Positions 31,592 through 40,278 of a DNA stretch of 64,000 nucleotides are shown one piece after another. The notes under the pieces are model-generated. The model was not told where the DNA came from and made no database searches. It was given only the letters and a program-made list of their open reading frames with translations. This DNA comes from Lachnospiraceae bacterium (lineage in GTDB: Bacteria > Bacillota > Clostridia > Lachnospirales > Lachnospiraceae): contig CAJTCV010000008.1 in the NCBI GenBank assembly GCA_910574805.1, positions 62,001 through 126,000 on the forward strand, in the 5' to 3' direction. The first letter of the stretch is position 1, and each line of letters begins with the position of its first letter. The position numbers and the translations under genes are program-made.

Positions 31592-33847
31592 ATGATGAAC
31601 GCTGCGGAAATACTGAAAAAATACTTTGGATACGATTCCTTTCGGAAGGGGCAGAAGGATGTGATCGACGCCCTTCTGTCAGGGCGGGACGCCCTGGCGA
31701 TCATGCCCACCGGGGCGGGAAAATCCATATGCTATCAGGTGCCGGCGCTTCTGCTTCCGGGTATTACGCTTGTAATCTCTCCGCTGATCTCCCTGATGCA
31801 GGATCAGGTGAAATCGTTGAACGAAGCCGGAATCCACGCCGCCTTTATCAATTCCTCCCTGACGGAGACGCAGATCGCGAAGGCGCTTGCTCTGGCGGCC
31901 GGAGGCGCCTACAAGATCATCTATGTGGCTCCGGAACGGCTGGAGAGCGCGGGCTTTGTGGAATTTGCGGTACGCGCGGATATTTCCATGGTCACGGTGG
32001 ACGAGGCGCACTGTATCTCCCAGTGGGGACAGGATTTCCGGCCCGGCTATCTGAAGATCGTGGACTTTATCGGCCGTCTGCCGGAGCGTCCGGTGGTGAG
32101 CGCATTTACGGCGACCGCCACGGAGGAGGTCAAAAGAGATATTGAAGCCGTCTTAAGGCTGAAGGATCCGAAGACGGTCGTGACGGGATTTGACCGGGAA
32201 AATCTGTATTACCGCGTGGAGTATGCATCCGGAAAGCAGAAAGATAAATTTGTCATGGATTATATTTCCGAACATTCCGGCGAGAGCGGGATCATATACT
32301 GCGCCACGAGAAAAAACGTGGATGAGCTGTGCAGGAAGCTGCAGAGCCTGCATATCCCGGCAGCAGGCTATCACGCCGGCATGGATAACCGGACACGGAA
32401 GGAAAATCAGGATGATTTTATCTATGACCGGATGCAGGTGATCGTGGCCACCAATGCGTTCGGCATGGGGATCGACAAGTCCAATGTGAGATACGTGATC
32501 CATTACAATATGCCCCAGAGCATGGAAAATTATTATCAGGAGGCGGGGCGCGCGGGACGGGACGGCGGAGACGCCCAGTGCATTCTCCTCTTTGCGGTTC
32601 AGGATATTATCATCAACCGCTTCCTTCTGGAACAGAAGATTTTTGAGGGGATGGACGAAGAGGAAATCCGCCGGATGCGGCAGAGAGACGCCCGCAGGCT
32701 TCGAACCATGGAGGAATACTGCAGGATTACGTCCTGTCTCAGAAATTATATCCTTTCGTATTTTGGGGAAAAAGCGGACAGCCCATGCGAAAACTGCGGA
32801 AACTGCCATCAGGAGTATGAGACAGTCGATCTGACGGCGGACGCCAGATGGGTCATCAACTGTATCGCGGAGACGAAAGGGCGATATGGAAGAAAGACGG
32901 TGATCGGAGCGCTCCGCGGGTCAAAGAGCGCCCGGCTGCTGGAGATCGGGGCGGATGCGTACCGGTCCTACGGCGTGCTGGAACACAGAAGCGAAGAGGA
33001 TCTGCGCCTGCTGATCGAACAGATGCTGTCGGAAGGTTATGTATACGAGACGGAGGGGGATTACAAAGTCGTCCGGATGGGAGACATCAGTGGGCTGCGG
33101 GACGAGAACACCCGCGTATGCATCAAGAAAGTGAAAGAAAGAGAGGCTGCTCAAAAGAAAAAGGAGAAAAAGAGCAGCGCCGGAGCTTCCCTTACCGACG
33201 AGGGCAGGCAGCTGTTTGAGAGGCTCCGGCAGCTGCGGTTTGAGATCGCGTCAGAGGAGCATGTGCCGCCGTATATCATTTTCGCTGACCGGACGCTGAC
33301 GGACCTGTGCGTCAGGTTGCCCAGGGATCAGCAGGAGCTGCTTGAGGTATCCGGCATCGGAGAGCATAAGGCTCAGAAATACGGCCGGAGATTTCTGGAT
33401 GAGATCGCAGAGTTTCTCGCAGAACATCCGGGGACGATACTCAGTGTGGTGACGGTGGGGACCGGCGCAGGATGGACTCCAAAAAGGAAACGGAAAGAAG
33501 CCTTTTATCTGAATCCGGAAGATGCGGAAAAATTCCCGTACAGGGAATTGTGCTATATCAGCGAAATGAAAGACCGCCTGAACGAGATCTGCAGTGCAGA
33601 ATTTGTTAAAAAAGTAACAATATCGGTGATCTGGGCTTATCTGATGGAAATCGGACTGACGGTGGAAGAGCAGCGGGAAGGGCGGTTCTGCAAGGTTCCC
33701 ACGGAGAAAGGACGACAGCTGGGGATTCGAATGGTGGATAAGGTCAGCCAAAGCGGAATGGAATATCAGCTTCCCATGTATTCGGAGCAGGTACAGAGGC
33801 TGGTCGTGGAACATTTTGTGCAGCTGGGAGAAAAAAGCGGCCTGTGA
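31592..33847 (+). CDS. recQ: ATP-dependent DNA helicase RecQ
   Basis: A 751-residue 3'-5' helicase. Walker A MPTGAGKSICYQ lies near residues 38-49, the DEAH box in VTVDEAHCISQWG near 137, and helicase motif VI in EAGRAGRDG. The zinc-binding site is CRITSCLRNYILSYFGE followed by CENCGNC. RQC and HRDC domains follow, the HRDC reading LFERLRQLRFEIASEEHVPP and on to VSGIGEHKAQKYG (about 540-610). A further 130-residue C-terminal piece with winged-helix-like sequence (MKDRLNEICSAEFVKK...) goes beyond the E. coli layout and is seen in Lachnospiraceae RecQ. Divergent from the polymerase gene. Confidence 0.95.
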   Translation: MMNAAEILKKYFGYDSFRKGQKDVIDALLSGRDALAIMPTGAGKSICYQVPALLLPGITLVISPLISLMQDQVKSLNEAGIHAAFINSSLTETQIAKALALAAGGAYKIIYVAPERLESAGFVEFAVRADISMVTVDEAHCISQWGQDFRPGYLKIVDFIGRLPERPVVSAFTATATEEVKRDIEAVLRLKDPKTVVTGFDRENLYYRVEYASGKQKDKFVMDYISEHSGESGIIYCATRKNVDELCRKLQSLHIPAAGYHAGMDNRTRKENQDDFIYDRMQVIVATNAFGMGIDKSNVRYVIHYNMPQSMENYYQEAGRAGRDGGDAQCILLFAVQDIIINRFLLEQKIFEGMDEEEIRRMRQRDARRLRTMEEYCRITSCLRNYILSYFGEKADSPCENCGNCHQEYETVDLTADARWVINCIAETKGRYGRKTVIGALRGSKSARLLEIGADAYRSYGVLEHRSEEDLRLLIEQMLSEGYVYETEGDYKVVRMGDISGLRDENTRVCIKKVKEREAAQKKKEKKSSAGASLTDEGRQLFERLRQLRFEIASEEHVPPYIIFADRTLTDLCVRLPRDQQELLEVSGIGEHKAQKYGRRFLDEIAEFLAEHPGTILSVVTVGTGAGWTPKRKRKEAFYLNPEDAEKFPYRELCYISEMKDRLNEICSAEFVKKVTISVIWAYLMEIGLTVEEQREGRFCKVPTEKGRQLGIRMVDKVSQSGMEYQLPMYSEQVQRLVVEHFVQLGEKSGL

Positions 33848-33871
33848 ACGGGGCTTGAAGATGAATTCGCA

Positions 33872-33906
33872 GAAAACGGGAAATATGGTATTTATTTCCC
33901 GTTTTC
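33872..33906. terminator. Perfect palindromic terminator after recQ
   Basis: GAAAACGGGAAATA (33872-33885) and TATTTCCCGTTTTC (33893-33906) are exact complements with a seven-base loop; the A-rich and T-rich ends of the arms let it work in both directions. The right arm also contains the last codons of the broken gene on the minus strand. Confidence 0.75.
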
Positions 33907-34320
33907 CAGACTGCCGTCTTCCGCATATTTGATTTCGATCACAATGCCGATCTCGTCCTCCGGAATTTCCATGAGGATATCGCTGAATCCTTCGCCGGAT
34001 TCGGCATTGGAATCCATGTCCCAGTCTTCCCGGTGGCTTAAGAGCCCCAACAGGATTCCATGATAAAAATGTTCCTTTTTATCTTTTCGAACGCTGGTGT
34101 CCCGGATGATGATCGTCTGCTTTAACCAGGAATTGAACTGATGTTCGATAGCGGCGGCGTCTCCCTCTCTGAAGGCGTTGCAGAAGGCGTCCAGTTTTGG
34201 CGTGTCTTTTCTGACTTCATCCTGAAACCATGTAAAAATCTGCTCCGTAAAAATCCGGCGGATCTCCTGATTGGGGATGGAAACGATTCTTTCATCAAGT
34301 TCTTTTGCAGCAGGGCACTC
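33892..34320 (-). pseudogene. C-terminal fragment of an AAA-ATPase/PD-(D/E)XK nuclease family protein
   Basis: On the minus strand a 142-codon frame with no start codon runs from a TGA at 34323-34321 to TAA at 33894-33892. It reads LDERIVSIPNQEIRRIFTEQ, then KKEHFYHGILLGLLS, then the nuclease-like IVIEIKYAEDGSLENGK. This is the end of the widespread AAA-ATPase-like (PF09820) plus PF08011 nuclease proteins: SIPN-x-E-(I/V)-R, EHFYHG-x-LLGLL and the EIKYA core strand. The N-terminal ATPase and the last 70 or so residues are missing, so it is a decayed remnant. Codon use is still gene-like. Confidence 0.75.
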
Positions 34321-34450
34321 TCATTTCAAACAATTTGCATAAAAAACAGAAAGCCTCTGTGAGGAAACCAGCTGTTTCTGAAAATATTCCGCATAATTTT
34401 CTTCAGATTCAGGATACTATCCATATCACAATCTGAAGGAGGACATGAAC

Positions 34451-34771
34451 ATGACGAGATTAGACTGTTCTGTTGTAAACTGTACCTATAATAAGGACAA
34501 CAGCTGCTGCAAGGATAACATCCATGTGGGCGGACATAACGCGAAGGTGACAGATCAGACCTGCTGCGAAAGCTTCCGTGAGCGGAAATATGACGGGACC
34601 CGCAATGCGGACGACATTCCCAGCAAGCCGACGGAGGTTGGCTGCGACGCGACGACCTGCACCTACAATCAGTCCTGCAAATGCCATGCGGACCAGATCC
34701 AGGTGTCGGGCTCCAATGCGTGCCACTGTGATCAGACGGAATGCGCAACATTCAAATGTGAGTGTAAATAA
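34451..34771 (+). CDS. DUF1540 protein, two Cys-rich repeats
   Basis: A 106-residue cysteine-rich protein made of two DUF1540 units: residues about 3-45 (LDCSVVNCTYNKDNSCCKDN...CCESF) and 62-104 (VGCDATTCTYNQSCKCHADQ...CATFKC). Each has the C-x4-C-x-Y-N pattern with further cysteines, probably binding metal. Small DUF1540 proteins are common in Clostridia and some are linked to sporulation; role unknown. ATG 34451 is eight bases after AAGGAGG; the ATG at 34445 is too close. Confidence 0.9.
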   Translation: MTRLDCSVVNCTYNKDNSCCKDNIHVGGHNAKVTDQTCCESFRERKYDGTRNADDIPSKPTEVGCDATTCTYNQSCKCHADQIQVSGSNACHCDQTECATFKCECK

Positions 34772-34783
34772 GATGTTTCAGCG

Positions 34784-34808
34784 GGAGGACGCATACCTGG
34801 CGTCCTCC
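34784..34808 (+). terminator. Hairpin after the DUF1540 gene
   Basis: GGAGGACGC (34784-34792) pairs with GCGTCCTCC (34800-34808); only a short TGTTAT follows. It also lies downstream of the convergent small gene on the minus strand. Confidence 0.65.
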
Positions 34809-34831
34809 TGTTATGCTGTATGTGAGATTCA

Positions 34832-35011
34832 TCAGTGCCGTCCCCTTTCCTTCTGGTTATAAAGCTTCTTTTTATTAACATGGCGCACTCTGGCGCGGGG
34901 TTCATATTTGGCGCAGTGCTGACAGTAGGTTCTGTGGCAGGCGTCGCGGCCTTTGCTGCACTGGCCCAGCGCTATATAATATTTACAGGGTGTTTCTCTG
35001 TATTTTGCCAT
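34832..35011 (-). CDS. Small Cys-rich basic protein (59 residues)
   Basis: A frame of 59 codons, ATG at 35011 to TGA at 34834-34832, begins MAKYRETPCKYYIALGQCSK and goes on with RTYCQHCAKYEPRARVRH, then a lysine-rich tail. Cysteines at 9, 18, 25, 30 and 33 plus histidines suggest one zinc site. AGAAAGGA lies 11-18 bases before the ATG. The layout, a Cys/His core followed by a basic end, is one I associate with small conserved proteins of gut Firmicutes, but I know no function. It is convergent with DUF1540. No promoter was clear. Confidence 0.7.
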   Translation of the reverse strand: MAKYRETPCKYYIALGQCSKGRDACHRTYCQHCAKYEPRARVRHVNKKKLYNQKERGRH

Positions 35012-35078
35012 GGTTCTGACAGTCCTTTCTATGTATAAACAGCATTAAAATTTCTGCATTCACAGTTCCTGGTTATCC

Positions 35079-35104
35079 GTGCCGTTTATCATACTTTTCC
35101 GACA
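35079..35104 (+). repeat. 26-base repeat shared with the yolD leader
   Basis: Begins GTGCCGTTTATCATA and matches 28984-29009 at 23 of 26 positions. It lies in the 182-base gap between the Cys-rich gene and rtcB, which otherwise shows only AT-rich sequence at 35105-35145. Confidence 0.6.
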
Positions 35105-35193
35105 GTTTTTAAATGCCGGATATATAAAATACATAAAAAATAAGATCAGGCGTACGGAAGTGCTCTGCGGCGGGCATCTGTAAAAATGAACGC

Positions 35194-36318
35194 TCAGGAA
35201 CGACTTCCGGCCTTGTAATTATATACGGGAGTTAATATTTTCTGAATGTCTGCGGTATCCCTGATGAGAGCGGCGATGGACTGGATGTCCCGGTAGGCAA
35301 AAGGCGCCTCATCCAGTGTATCCCTGCTGATGCAGGTACAGTGAATCCCCTTCATCTCGGACTTGAACCGGGAGAGGGTATATCTCTTTGCCACGTCTTC
35401 CCGCTTCAGCAGCCTCCCGGACCCGTGGGGCGCAGAGCAGTTCCACTCCGGGTTTCCTCTTCCTTCCGCCAGAAGGATTCCGTCCCGCATATTGGCGGGA
35501 ATCAGGAGGCGCTCGCCCTTTCCGGCGGAGACCGCTCCCTTTCTCAGCATATATCCGTCTTCTGTCTGCGCCACATAGTTGTGGGGGCAGGAAAAGACGT
35601 CTGCCGGTTTCCATTTCATGGCTTTGCACAAGGTCTCCAGAATGGCCAGCCGGTTCTGCGCGGCATAGTCCTGTACGATATGGAGATCATGGAGGTAGCA
35701 GGCGAGAAGTGCCCCGTCCAGCCAGATCATGGGCCAGGGAGCAGAGATTCCCCGGGCCTTCAGTTCCTTTTGTCCCAGATGAAGATAATATTCCGCCATC
35801 TCCTTCCCCAGCCTCCGGCTGCCGGTGTGGATCGTCAGGTACTGGACACCCTCCGGGTCCCGGTCGATCTCGATGAAATGGTTGCCGCCGCCCAGGGTCC
35901 CCATGCTGAGAACGGTTTTTTCCAGATGAATATGTTCGGCGCATTCCAGCGTTTCATATGGAAAATCCGTCCCCTGGGGGTGAGGAGTGCGGCGGATGGA
36001 CATGCCGCCGGGAATCTGTTCCCGGATGACCGTATCCAGCCGCGTATATTCGATCTTTTTTGCGCCCAGGACAGCGCAGGTCATGCCGCATCCGATGTCG
36101 ATACCCACGAGAGCAGGAAGCAGCCGGTCCCGGAAGGTCATGGTCAGTCCGATGGGACCGGTCTTCCCCGGATGCACATCCGGCATGACGCAGATGCGGC
36201 TGCCCTCGGCGCACGGATGGTCGCAGAGCATCTGCACCTGCGCCAGCGCATAGTGGTCTATGGAATCTGCGAAGATCTTCGCAGAAGTGTAAGTGCCTTT
36301 TATCTCTTTCATAATCAT
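35194..36318 (-). CDS. RtcB family RNA-splicing ligase
   Basis: A 374-residue RtcB protein, which joins RNA 2',3'-cyclic phosphate or 3'-phosphate ends to 5'-OH using GTP and Mn2+. Motifs are VMPDVHPGKTGPIGLTMTF, VGIDIGCGMTC (metal Cys), GTLGGGNHFIEID, HTGSRRLG and SAPHGSGR (the guanylated His region). Length is at the short end, like the smaller bacterial paralogues. The start is ATG 36318, overlapping the aroC stop by ATGA; a longer frame inside aroC has no ribosome site. No archease or RtcA gene is adjacent, so its RNA target is open. Confidence 0.9.
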   Translation of the reverse strand: MIMKEIKGTYTSAKIFADSIDHYALAQVQMLCDHPCAEGSRICVMPDVHPGKTGPIGLTMTFRDRLLPALVGIDIGCGMTCAVLGAKKIEYTRLDTVIREQIPGGMSIRRTPHPQGTDFPYETLECAEHIHLEKTVLSMGTLGGGNHFIEIDRDPEGVQYLTIHTGSRRLGKEMAEYYLHLGQKELKARGISAPWPMIWLDGALLACYLHDLHIVQDYAAQNRLAILETLCKAMKWKPADVFSCPHNYVAQTEDGYMLRKGAVSAGKGERLLIPANMRDGILLAEGRGNPEWNCSAPHGSGRLLKREDVAKRYTLSRFKSEMKGIHCTCISRDTLDEAPFAYRDIQSIAALIRDTADIQKILTPVYNYKAGSRS

Positions 36319-37418
36319 ACTCCAAAAAAGTCTTTGATCCGGTCCAGCCTGGAAGTCATGCTGACCATGAGCAGATCCAGTACGGTCAGAGCCGCCATGC
36401 ATTCCACAACGACCACCGCCCGCGGGACGATGATCGGATCATGCCGTCCTTTTATGGATACCGTGATCTCTTCTCCTTCCCTGTTTACCGTCTGCTGTTC
36501 TGTCAGGATGGACGGAGTGGGCTTGAAAGCGGCCCGGAAGATCAGGTCGCTGCCGTCGCTTATTCCCCCCAGAACGCCGCCGGAATGATTGGTCCGCTTG
36601 CCGATGGATCCGTCCTCTTTTCGATAAAAAGCGTCATTATTGTCGCTTCCGAAAGCTTCCGCAGACCGGAATCCGTCGCCAATCTCGAAACCCTTCACAG
36701 CTCCGATGGAACAGATCCCTTTGGCGAGACAGGCGCTCAGCTTGTCAAAGCAGGGTTCTCCCACGCCTGCGGGCAGTCCGCTGATCACGCATTCCACCAC
36801 GCCGCCGCAGGAATCCTGCCGTTCTCTGCACTGGTCCAGATAAGCTTCCGCAAGGGCGGCGGCTTCGGCATCCGGCATGTTGACTGCATTTTTCTCCATC
36901 TGAGACAGGTCAAAACGGTCCGGATGGATGGTTACGGGACCGATGGACCGGGTATAGGCGTTTACGGTGATGCCAAGCTCCTGCAGAAGCTTTGCCGCCA
37001 CTGCGCCGGCCGCCACCCGTCCGATGGTCTCTCTGCCGGAGGAACGTCCGCCGCCTGTATAGTCGCGGAAGCCGTATTTGCGGTCGTAGGTGTAGTCTGC
37101 GTGTCCGGGGCGGTAATAAGAAGCGATCTCCCGGTAATCCCGGGAGCGCTGAGAAGTATTGCGGACCATCAGGGAGATGGGAGTGCCGGTGGTCATTCCC
37201 TCGAAGACGCCCGAGAGGATCTCCACGGTGTCGTCCTCCTTTCGCGGTGTCGTGAACCGGGACTGCCCCGGTTTTCTGCGATTCAGATAGATCTGGATAT
37301 CCTGCTCTGCAAGGGAGAGCCCGGCCGGGCAGCCGTCGATGACGACGCCGATGCCTCTGCCATGGGATTCTCCCCAGGTGGTGACGGATAGTAAAGTGCC
37401 GAGTGTTGAACCTGCCAT
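36315..37418 (-). CDS. aroC: Chorismate synthase
   Basis: A 367-residue FMN-dependent enzyme turning EPSP into chorismate, last common step of aromatic amino acid synthesis. Signatures are SVTTWGESHGRGIGVVIDGC, then RFTTPRKEDDTVEILSGVFE, YRPGHADYTYDRKYG and the GGRSSGRETIGRVAAGAVA block. Length is normal. CAGGAGCAGATCAATCT precedes the ATG. Its stop overlaps the RtcB start, so the two are translated together, an odd pairing. No other shikimate gene is in the window. Confidence 0.96.
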   Translation of the reverse strand: MAGSTLGTLLSVTTWGESHGRGIGVVIDGCPAGLSLAEQDIQIYLNRRKPGQSRFTTPRKEDDTVEILSGVFEGMTTGTPISLMVRNTSQRSRDYREIASYYRPGHADYTYDRKYGFRDYTGGGRSSGRETIGRVAAGAVAAKLLQELGITVNAYTRSIGPVTIHPDRFDLSQMEKNAVNMPDAEAAALAEAYLDQCRERQDSCGGVVECVISGLPAGVGEPCFDKLSACLAKGICSIGAVKGFEIGDGFRSAEAFGSDNNDAFYRKEDGSIGKRTNHSGGVLGGISDGSDLIFRAAFKPTPSILTEQQTVNREGEEITVSIKGRHDPIIVPRAVVVVECMAALTVLDLLMVSMTSRLDRIKDFFGV

Positions 37419-37504
37419 AGATTGATCTGCTCCTGTCCTGTAAAATTGATTGACTAACCATCAGTATATATAATATACTTTCATTTGTAAATGGGATGTA
37501 AAGT

Positions 37505-38650
37505 ATGAGGTTGGAAATGTACAGATTATTAAAAAGAGATGGAAATGCAAAACGGGGAGAGTTTCACACGGTGCACGGAGTGATCCAGACGCCCGTATTT
37601 ATGAATGTGGGGACCGCGGCTGCGATCAAGGGAGCAGTATCCACGGAGGATCTGGAAGCGATTGGTACGCAGGTGGAGCTCTCCAATACGTATCACCTCC
37701 ACGTGCGCCCCGGAGATCAGGTGGTGAAGAAGATGGGAGGGCTGCACCGGTTCATGTCCTGGGACCGGCCGATCCTGACGGATTCCGGCGGATTTCAGGT
37801 GTTTTCACTGGCCGGACTCCGCAGGATCAAGGAGGAAGGCGTGTATTTCCAGTCCCATGTGGACGGCAGGAAGATCTTCATGGGGCCGGAGGAGAGCATG
37901 CAGATCCAGTCCAATCTGGCGTCCACGATTGCCATGGCATTTGACGAATGTGCGCCCAGCAGGGCGGAACGGGGCTATGTACAGGCTTCCGTGGAGCGGA
38001 CGACCAGGTGGCTTTTGCGCTGCAGGGCGGAGCTGGACCGGCTGAACGGCCTTCCCGATACGATCAACCGGGAACAGATGCTCTTCGGGATCAGTCAGGG
38101 TGCGGTCTATGAGGATATCCGGATCGACCATGCGAAGGCCATCGCGGAGCTGGAGCTTCCGGGATACGCCATCGGAGGGCTGGCGGTGGGCGAGACTCAT
38201 GAAGAGATGTACCGGATCATCGAGGCGGTAGTCCCATATCTGCCGGCGGAAAAACCCACCTATCTGATGGGCGTGGGGACTCCGGCGAACATTCTGGAAG
38301 CGGTGGAACGGGGGGTGGATTTCTTTGACTGTGTATATCCCAGCCGCAACGGAAGGCACGGGCACGTGTATACCGATCACGGGAAACTGAATCTGTTCAA
38401 CGCCCGGTATGAGCTGGACGAACGGCCGATTCAGGAAGGCTGCGGATGTCCGGCATGCAGAAGGTACAGCAGGGCGTATATCCGGCATCTTCTGAAGGCA
38501 AAAGAGATGCTGGGCATGCGGCTGTGTGTGCTCCACAATCTGTATTTCTACAATCATATGATGGGAGAGATACGGAAAGCCATCGAACAGGGGCGGTATC
38601 AGGAATACAAAAGAACAAAGCTGGACGGCTTCCAGGAGCAGCAGAAATAA
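37505..38650 (+). CDS. tgt: Queuine tRNA-ribosyltransferase
   Basis: A 381-residue tRNA-guanine transglycosylase that exchanges G34 for a queuosine precursor. Visible are PVFMNVGTAAAIKG, TDSGGFQVFSLA (catalytic Asp region), FDCVYPSRNGRHG (nucleophile Asp) and the zinc site CGCPACRR...H. The ATG at 37505 is used; ATG 37517 (MYRLLKRDG) is an alternative with GAGG six bases upstream. yajC follows within 104 bases, the common tgt-yajC neighbourhood in bacteria. The 86-base gap to aroC holds AT-rich sequence that probably contains both divergent promoters. Confidence 0.96.
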   Translation: MRLEMYRLLKRDGNAKRGEFHTVHGVIQTPVFMNVGTAAAIKGAVSTEDLEAIGTQVELSNTYHLHVRPGDQVVKKMGGLHRFMSWDRPILTDSGGFQVFSLAGLRRIKEEGVYFQSHVDGRKIFMGPEESMQIQSNLASTIAMAFDECAPSRAERGYVQASVERTTRWLLRCRAELDRLNGLPDTINREQMLFGISQGAVYEDIRIDHAKAIAELELPGYAIGGLAVGETHEEMYRIIEAVVPYLPAEKPTYLMGVGTPANILEAVERGVDFFDCVYPSRNGRHGHVYTDHGKLNLFNARYELDERPIQEGCGCPACRRYSRAYIRHLLKAKEMLGMRLCVLHNLYFYNHMMGEIRKAIEQGRYQEYKRTKLDGFQEQQK

Positions 38651-38754
38651 AAATCTTTTTGGAAAAAATCCTTTCAGAACCGGAAAAAAAGCTTGCCCGA
38701 AATGGCGTTATTGTGTACAATATACATTAAGTCATTTTTCAGGAGGAAATAAAT

Positions 38755-39054
38755 ATGTTATTGACCGGTGCAGGCGCAGCAGGTGGCGGAATGCTGCAGA
38801 TTGTTATCGTATGGGGAATTTTTCTTGCAGTCATGTATTTTATCATGCTGAGGCCGCAGAAAAAAGAACAGAAAAGAGTCTCTGCCATGCTCGCTTCCCT
38901 GGAAGTGGGGGATGTAGTGGTAACGACCAGTGGATTTTATGGCGTCCTTATTGATATCACAGATGAGGACGTAATCGTAGAGTTCGGAAGCAACCGCAAC
39001 TGCCGTATTCCCATGAAGAAAGCAGCCATCCAGGAGGTAGAAAAACAGAACTAG
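38755..39054 (+). CDS. yajC: Sec translocon accessory subunit YajC
   Basis: A 99-residue membrane protein. One membrane helix (LQIVIVWGIFLAVMYFIML) is followed by RPQKKEQKR and the conserved soluble domain (LEVGDVVVTTSGFYGVLIDI, then IVEFGSNRNCRIPMKKAAI). YajC joins SecDF at the Sec translocon; secDF is not in the window. AGGAGGAAATAAAT stands before the ATG. A terminator directly behind it shows that it ends its operon and is not joined to leuB. Confidence 0.95.
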   Translation: MLLTGAGAAGGGMLQIVIVWGIFLAVMYFIMLRPQKKEQKRVSAMLASLEVGDVVVTTSGFYGVLIDITDEDVIVEFGSNRNCRIPMKKAAIQEVEKQN

Positions 39055-39069
39055 GCAGGGGTGCTGTCG

Positions 39070-39095
39070 GGCGGAAGGGGACTTCCGCCTTTTTG
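39070..39095 (+). terminator. Intrinsic terminator after yajC
   Basis: GGCGGAAG (39070-39077), GGGGA loop, CTTCCGCC (39082-39089) and TTTTT. Confidence 0.9.
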
Positions 39096-39146
39096 TGGTA
39101 AAAACAGCAGCGGTACGCTGCAGGTCAAGATAAAGGAGAGAGAAAG

Positions 39147-40229
39147 ATGAGATGCAGGATTGGTGTGATCGCCGGCGACGGGATCGGTCCGGAGATTGTC
39201 CGTGAGGCGGTGAAGGTGCTGGATCAGGTGGCCGTGAAGTACGGTCACGAATTTGACTATACAGAGCTTCTGCTGGGCGGAGCTTCCATTGATGTGCACG
39301 GAGTGCCCCTGACAGAAGAGACGATTCAGGCGGCAAAGGCCTGTGATGCGGTGCTGATGGGCTCCATCGGCGGGGACGCGAAGACTTCCCCCTGGTATCA
39401 GCTGGAGCCGTCCAGAAGGCCGGAGGCGGGGCTTCTGGGCATTCGGAAGGCGCTGAACCTTTTTGCCAATTTAAGGCCCGCATATCTGTATGAGGAGCTT
39501 CGGGGCGCATGTCCGCTCAGGGAGGACATCAGTGCGGCAGGTTTTGACATGCTGATTATGAGAGAGCTCACAGGGGGGCTGTATTTCGGAGCAAGAAAGA
39601 CGGAAGTGGTCGACGGCGTGCGCACGGCCGTGGATACTCTTTCCTATAATGAGCAGGAGATCCGCCGGATCGCAAAGCGGGCGTTTGAGATCGCCATGAA
39701 ACGGCGCAGGAAGGTATGCAGCGTGGATAAGGCAAATGTGCTGGATTCCTCCAGACTGTGGAGAAAGGTCGTGGAGGAAGTGGCGGCAGACTACCCCCAG
39801 GTGGAGCTGTCCCATATGTATGTGGATAACTGCGCCATGCAGCTGGTGATGAATCCGGCGCAGTTTGATGTGATCCTGACCGAAAACATGTTCGGGGATA
39901 TTCTGTCCGATGAGGCGTCCATGGTGACCGGATCCATCGGCATGCTTTCCAGCGCCAGCCTGAATGACACCCGGTTCGGGCTCTATGAGCCAAGCCATGG
40001 CTCCGCTCCGGATATCGCGGGACAGGACAGAGCCAATCCCATTGCCACGATTCTCTCGGCGGCAATGATGTTACGATATACCTTTGATCTGGACAAGGAG
40101 GCGGATGCGGTGGAGGCAGCGGTCCGTCAGGTCCTGAAGGAGGGCTTCCGCACGGGAGATATCCGGTCGGAAGGCTGTACCTGCGTGGGTACGGCAGAGA
40201 TGGGCAGCCTGATCGCAGACAGGATCTGA
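39147..40229 (+). CDS. leuB: 3-isopropylmalate dehydrogenase
   Basis: A 360-residue NAD-dependent enzyme that oxidises and decarboxylates 3-isopropylmalate in leucine synthesis. Signatures are [23 protein letters not shown] (loop of the family), the substrate Arg set [26 protein letters not shown] and the Mg-binding stretch [20 protein letters not shown]. Length is normal. AAGGAGAGAGAAAG precedes the ATG. It heads a long plus-strand run (ilvD, ilvB, serC, serA, DUF1015). leuA and leuCD are not in the window. No T-box or leader peptide fits in the 92 bases upstream. Confidence 0.96.
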   Translation: MRCRIGVIAGDGIGPEIVREAVKVLDQVAVKYGHEFDYTELLLGGASIDVHGVPLTEETIQAAKACDAVLMGSIGGDAKTSPWYQLEPSRRPEAGLLGIRKALNLFANLRPAYLYEELRGACPLREDISAAGFDMLIMRELTGGLYFGARKTEVVDGVRTAVDTLSYNEQEIRRIAKRAFEIAMKRRRKVCSVDKANVLDSSRLWRKVVEEVAADYPQVELSHMYVDNCAMQLVMNPAQFDVILTENMFGDILSDEASMVTGSIGMLSSASLNDTRFGLYEPSHGSAPDIAGQDRANPIATILSAAMMLRYTFDLDKEADAVEAAVRQVLKEGFRTGDIRSEGCTCVGTAEMGSLIADRI

Positions 40230-40278
40230 CCACTGAGCCGGCAGACACATAAGTTAAAACAACAGGAGGAATTGTTTT

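Noticed and set aside
39095-39146. Possible T-box or leucine leader before leuB
   Set aside because: Only about 50 bases lie between the yajC terminator and leuB; no specifier or antiterminator motif fits.
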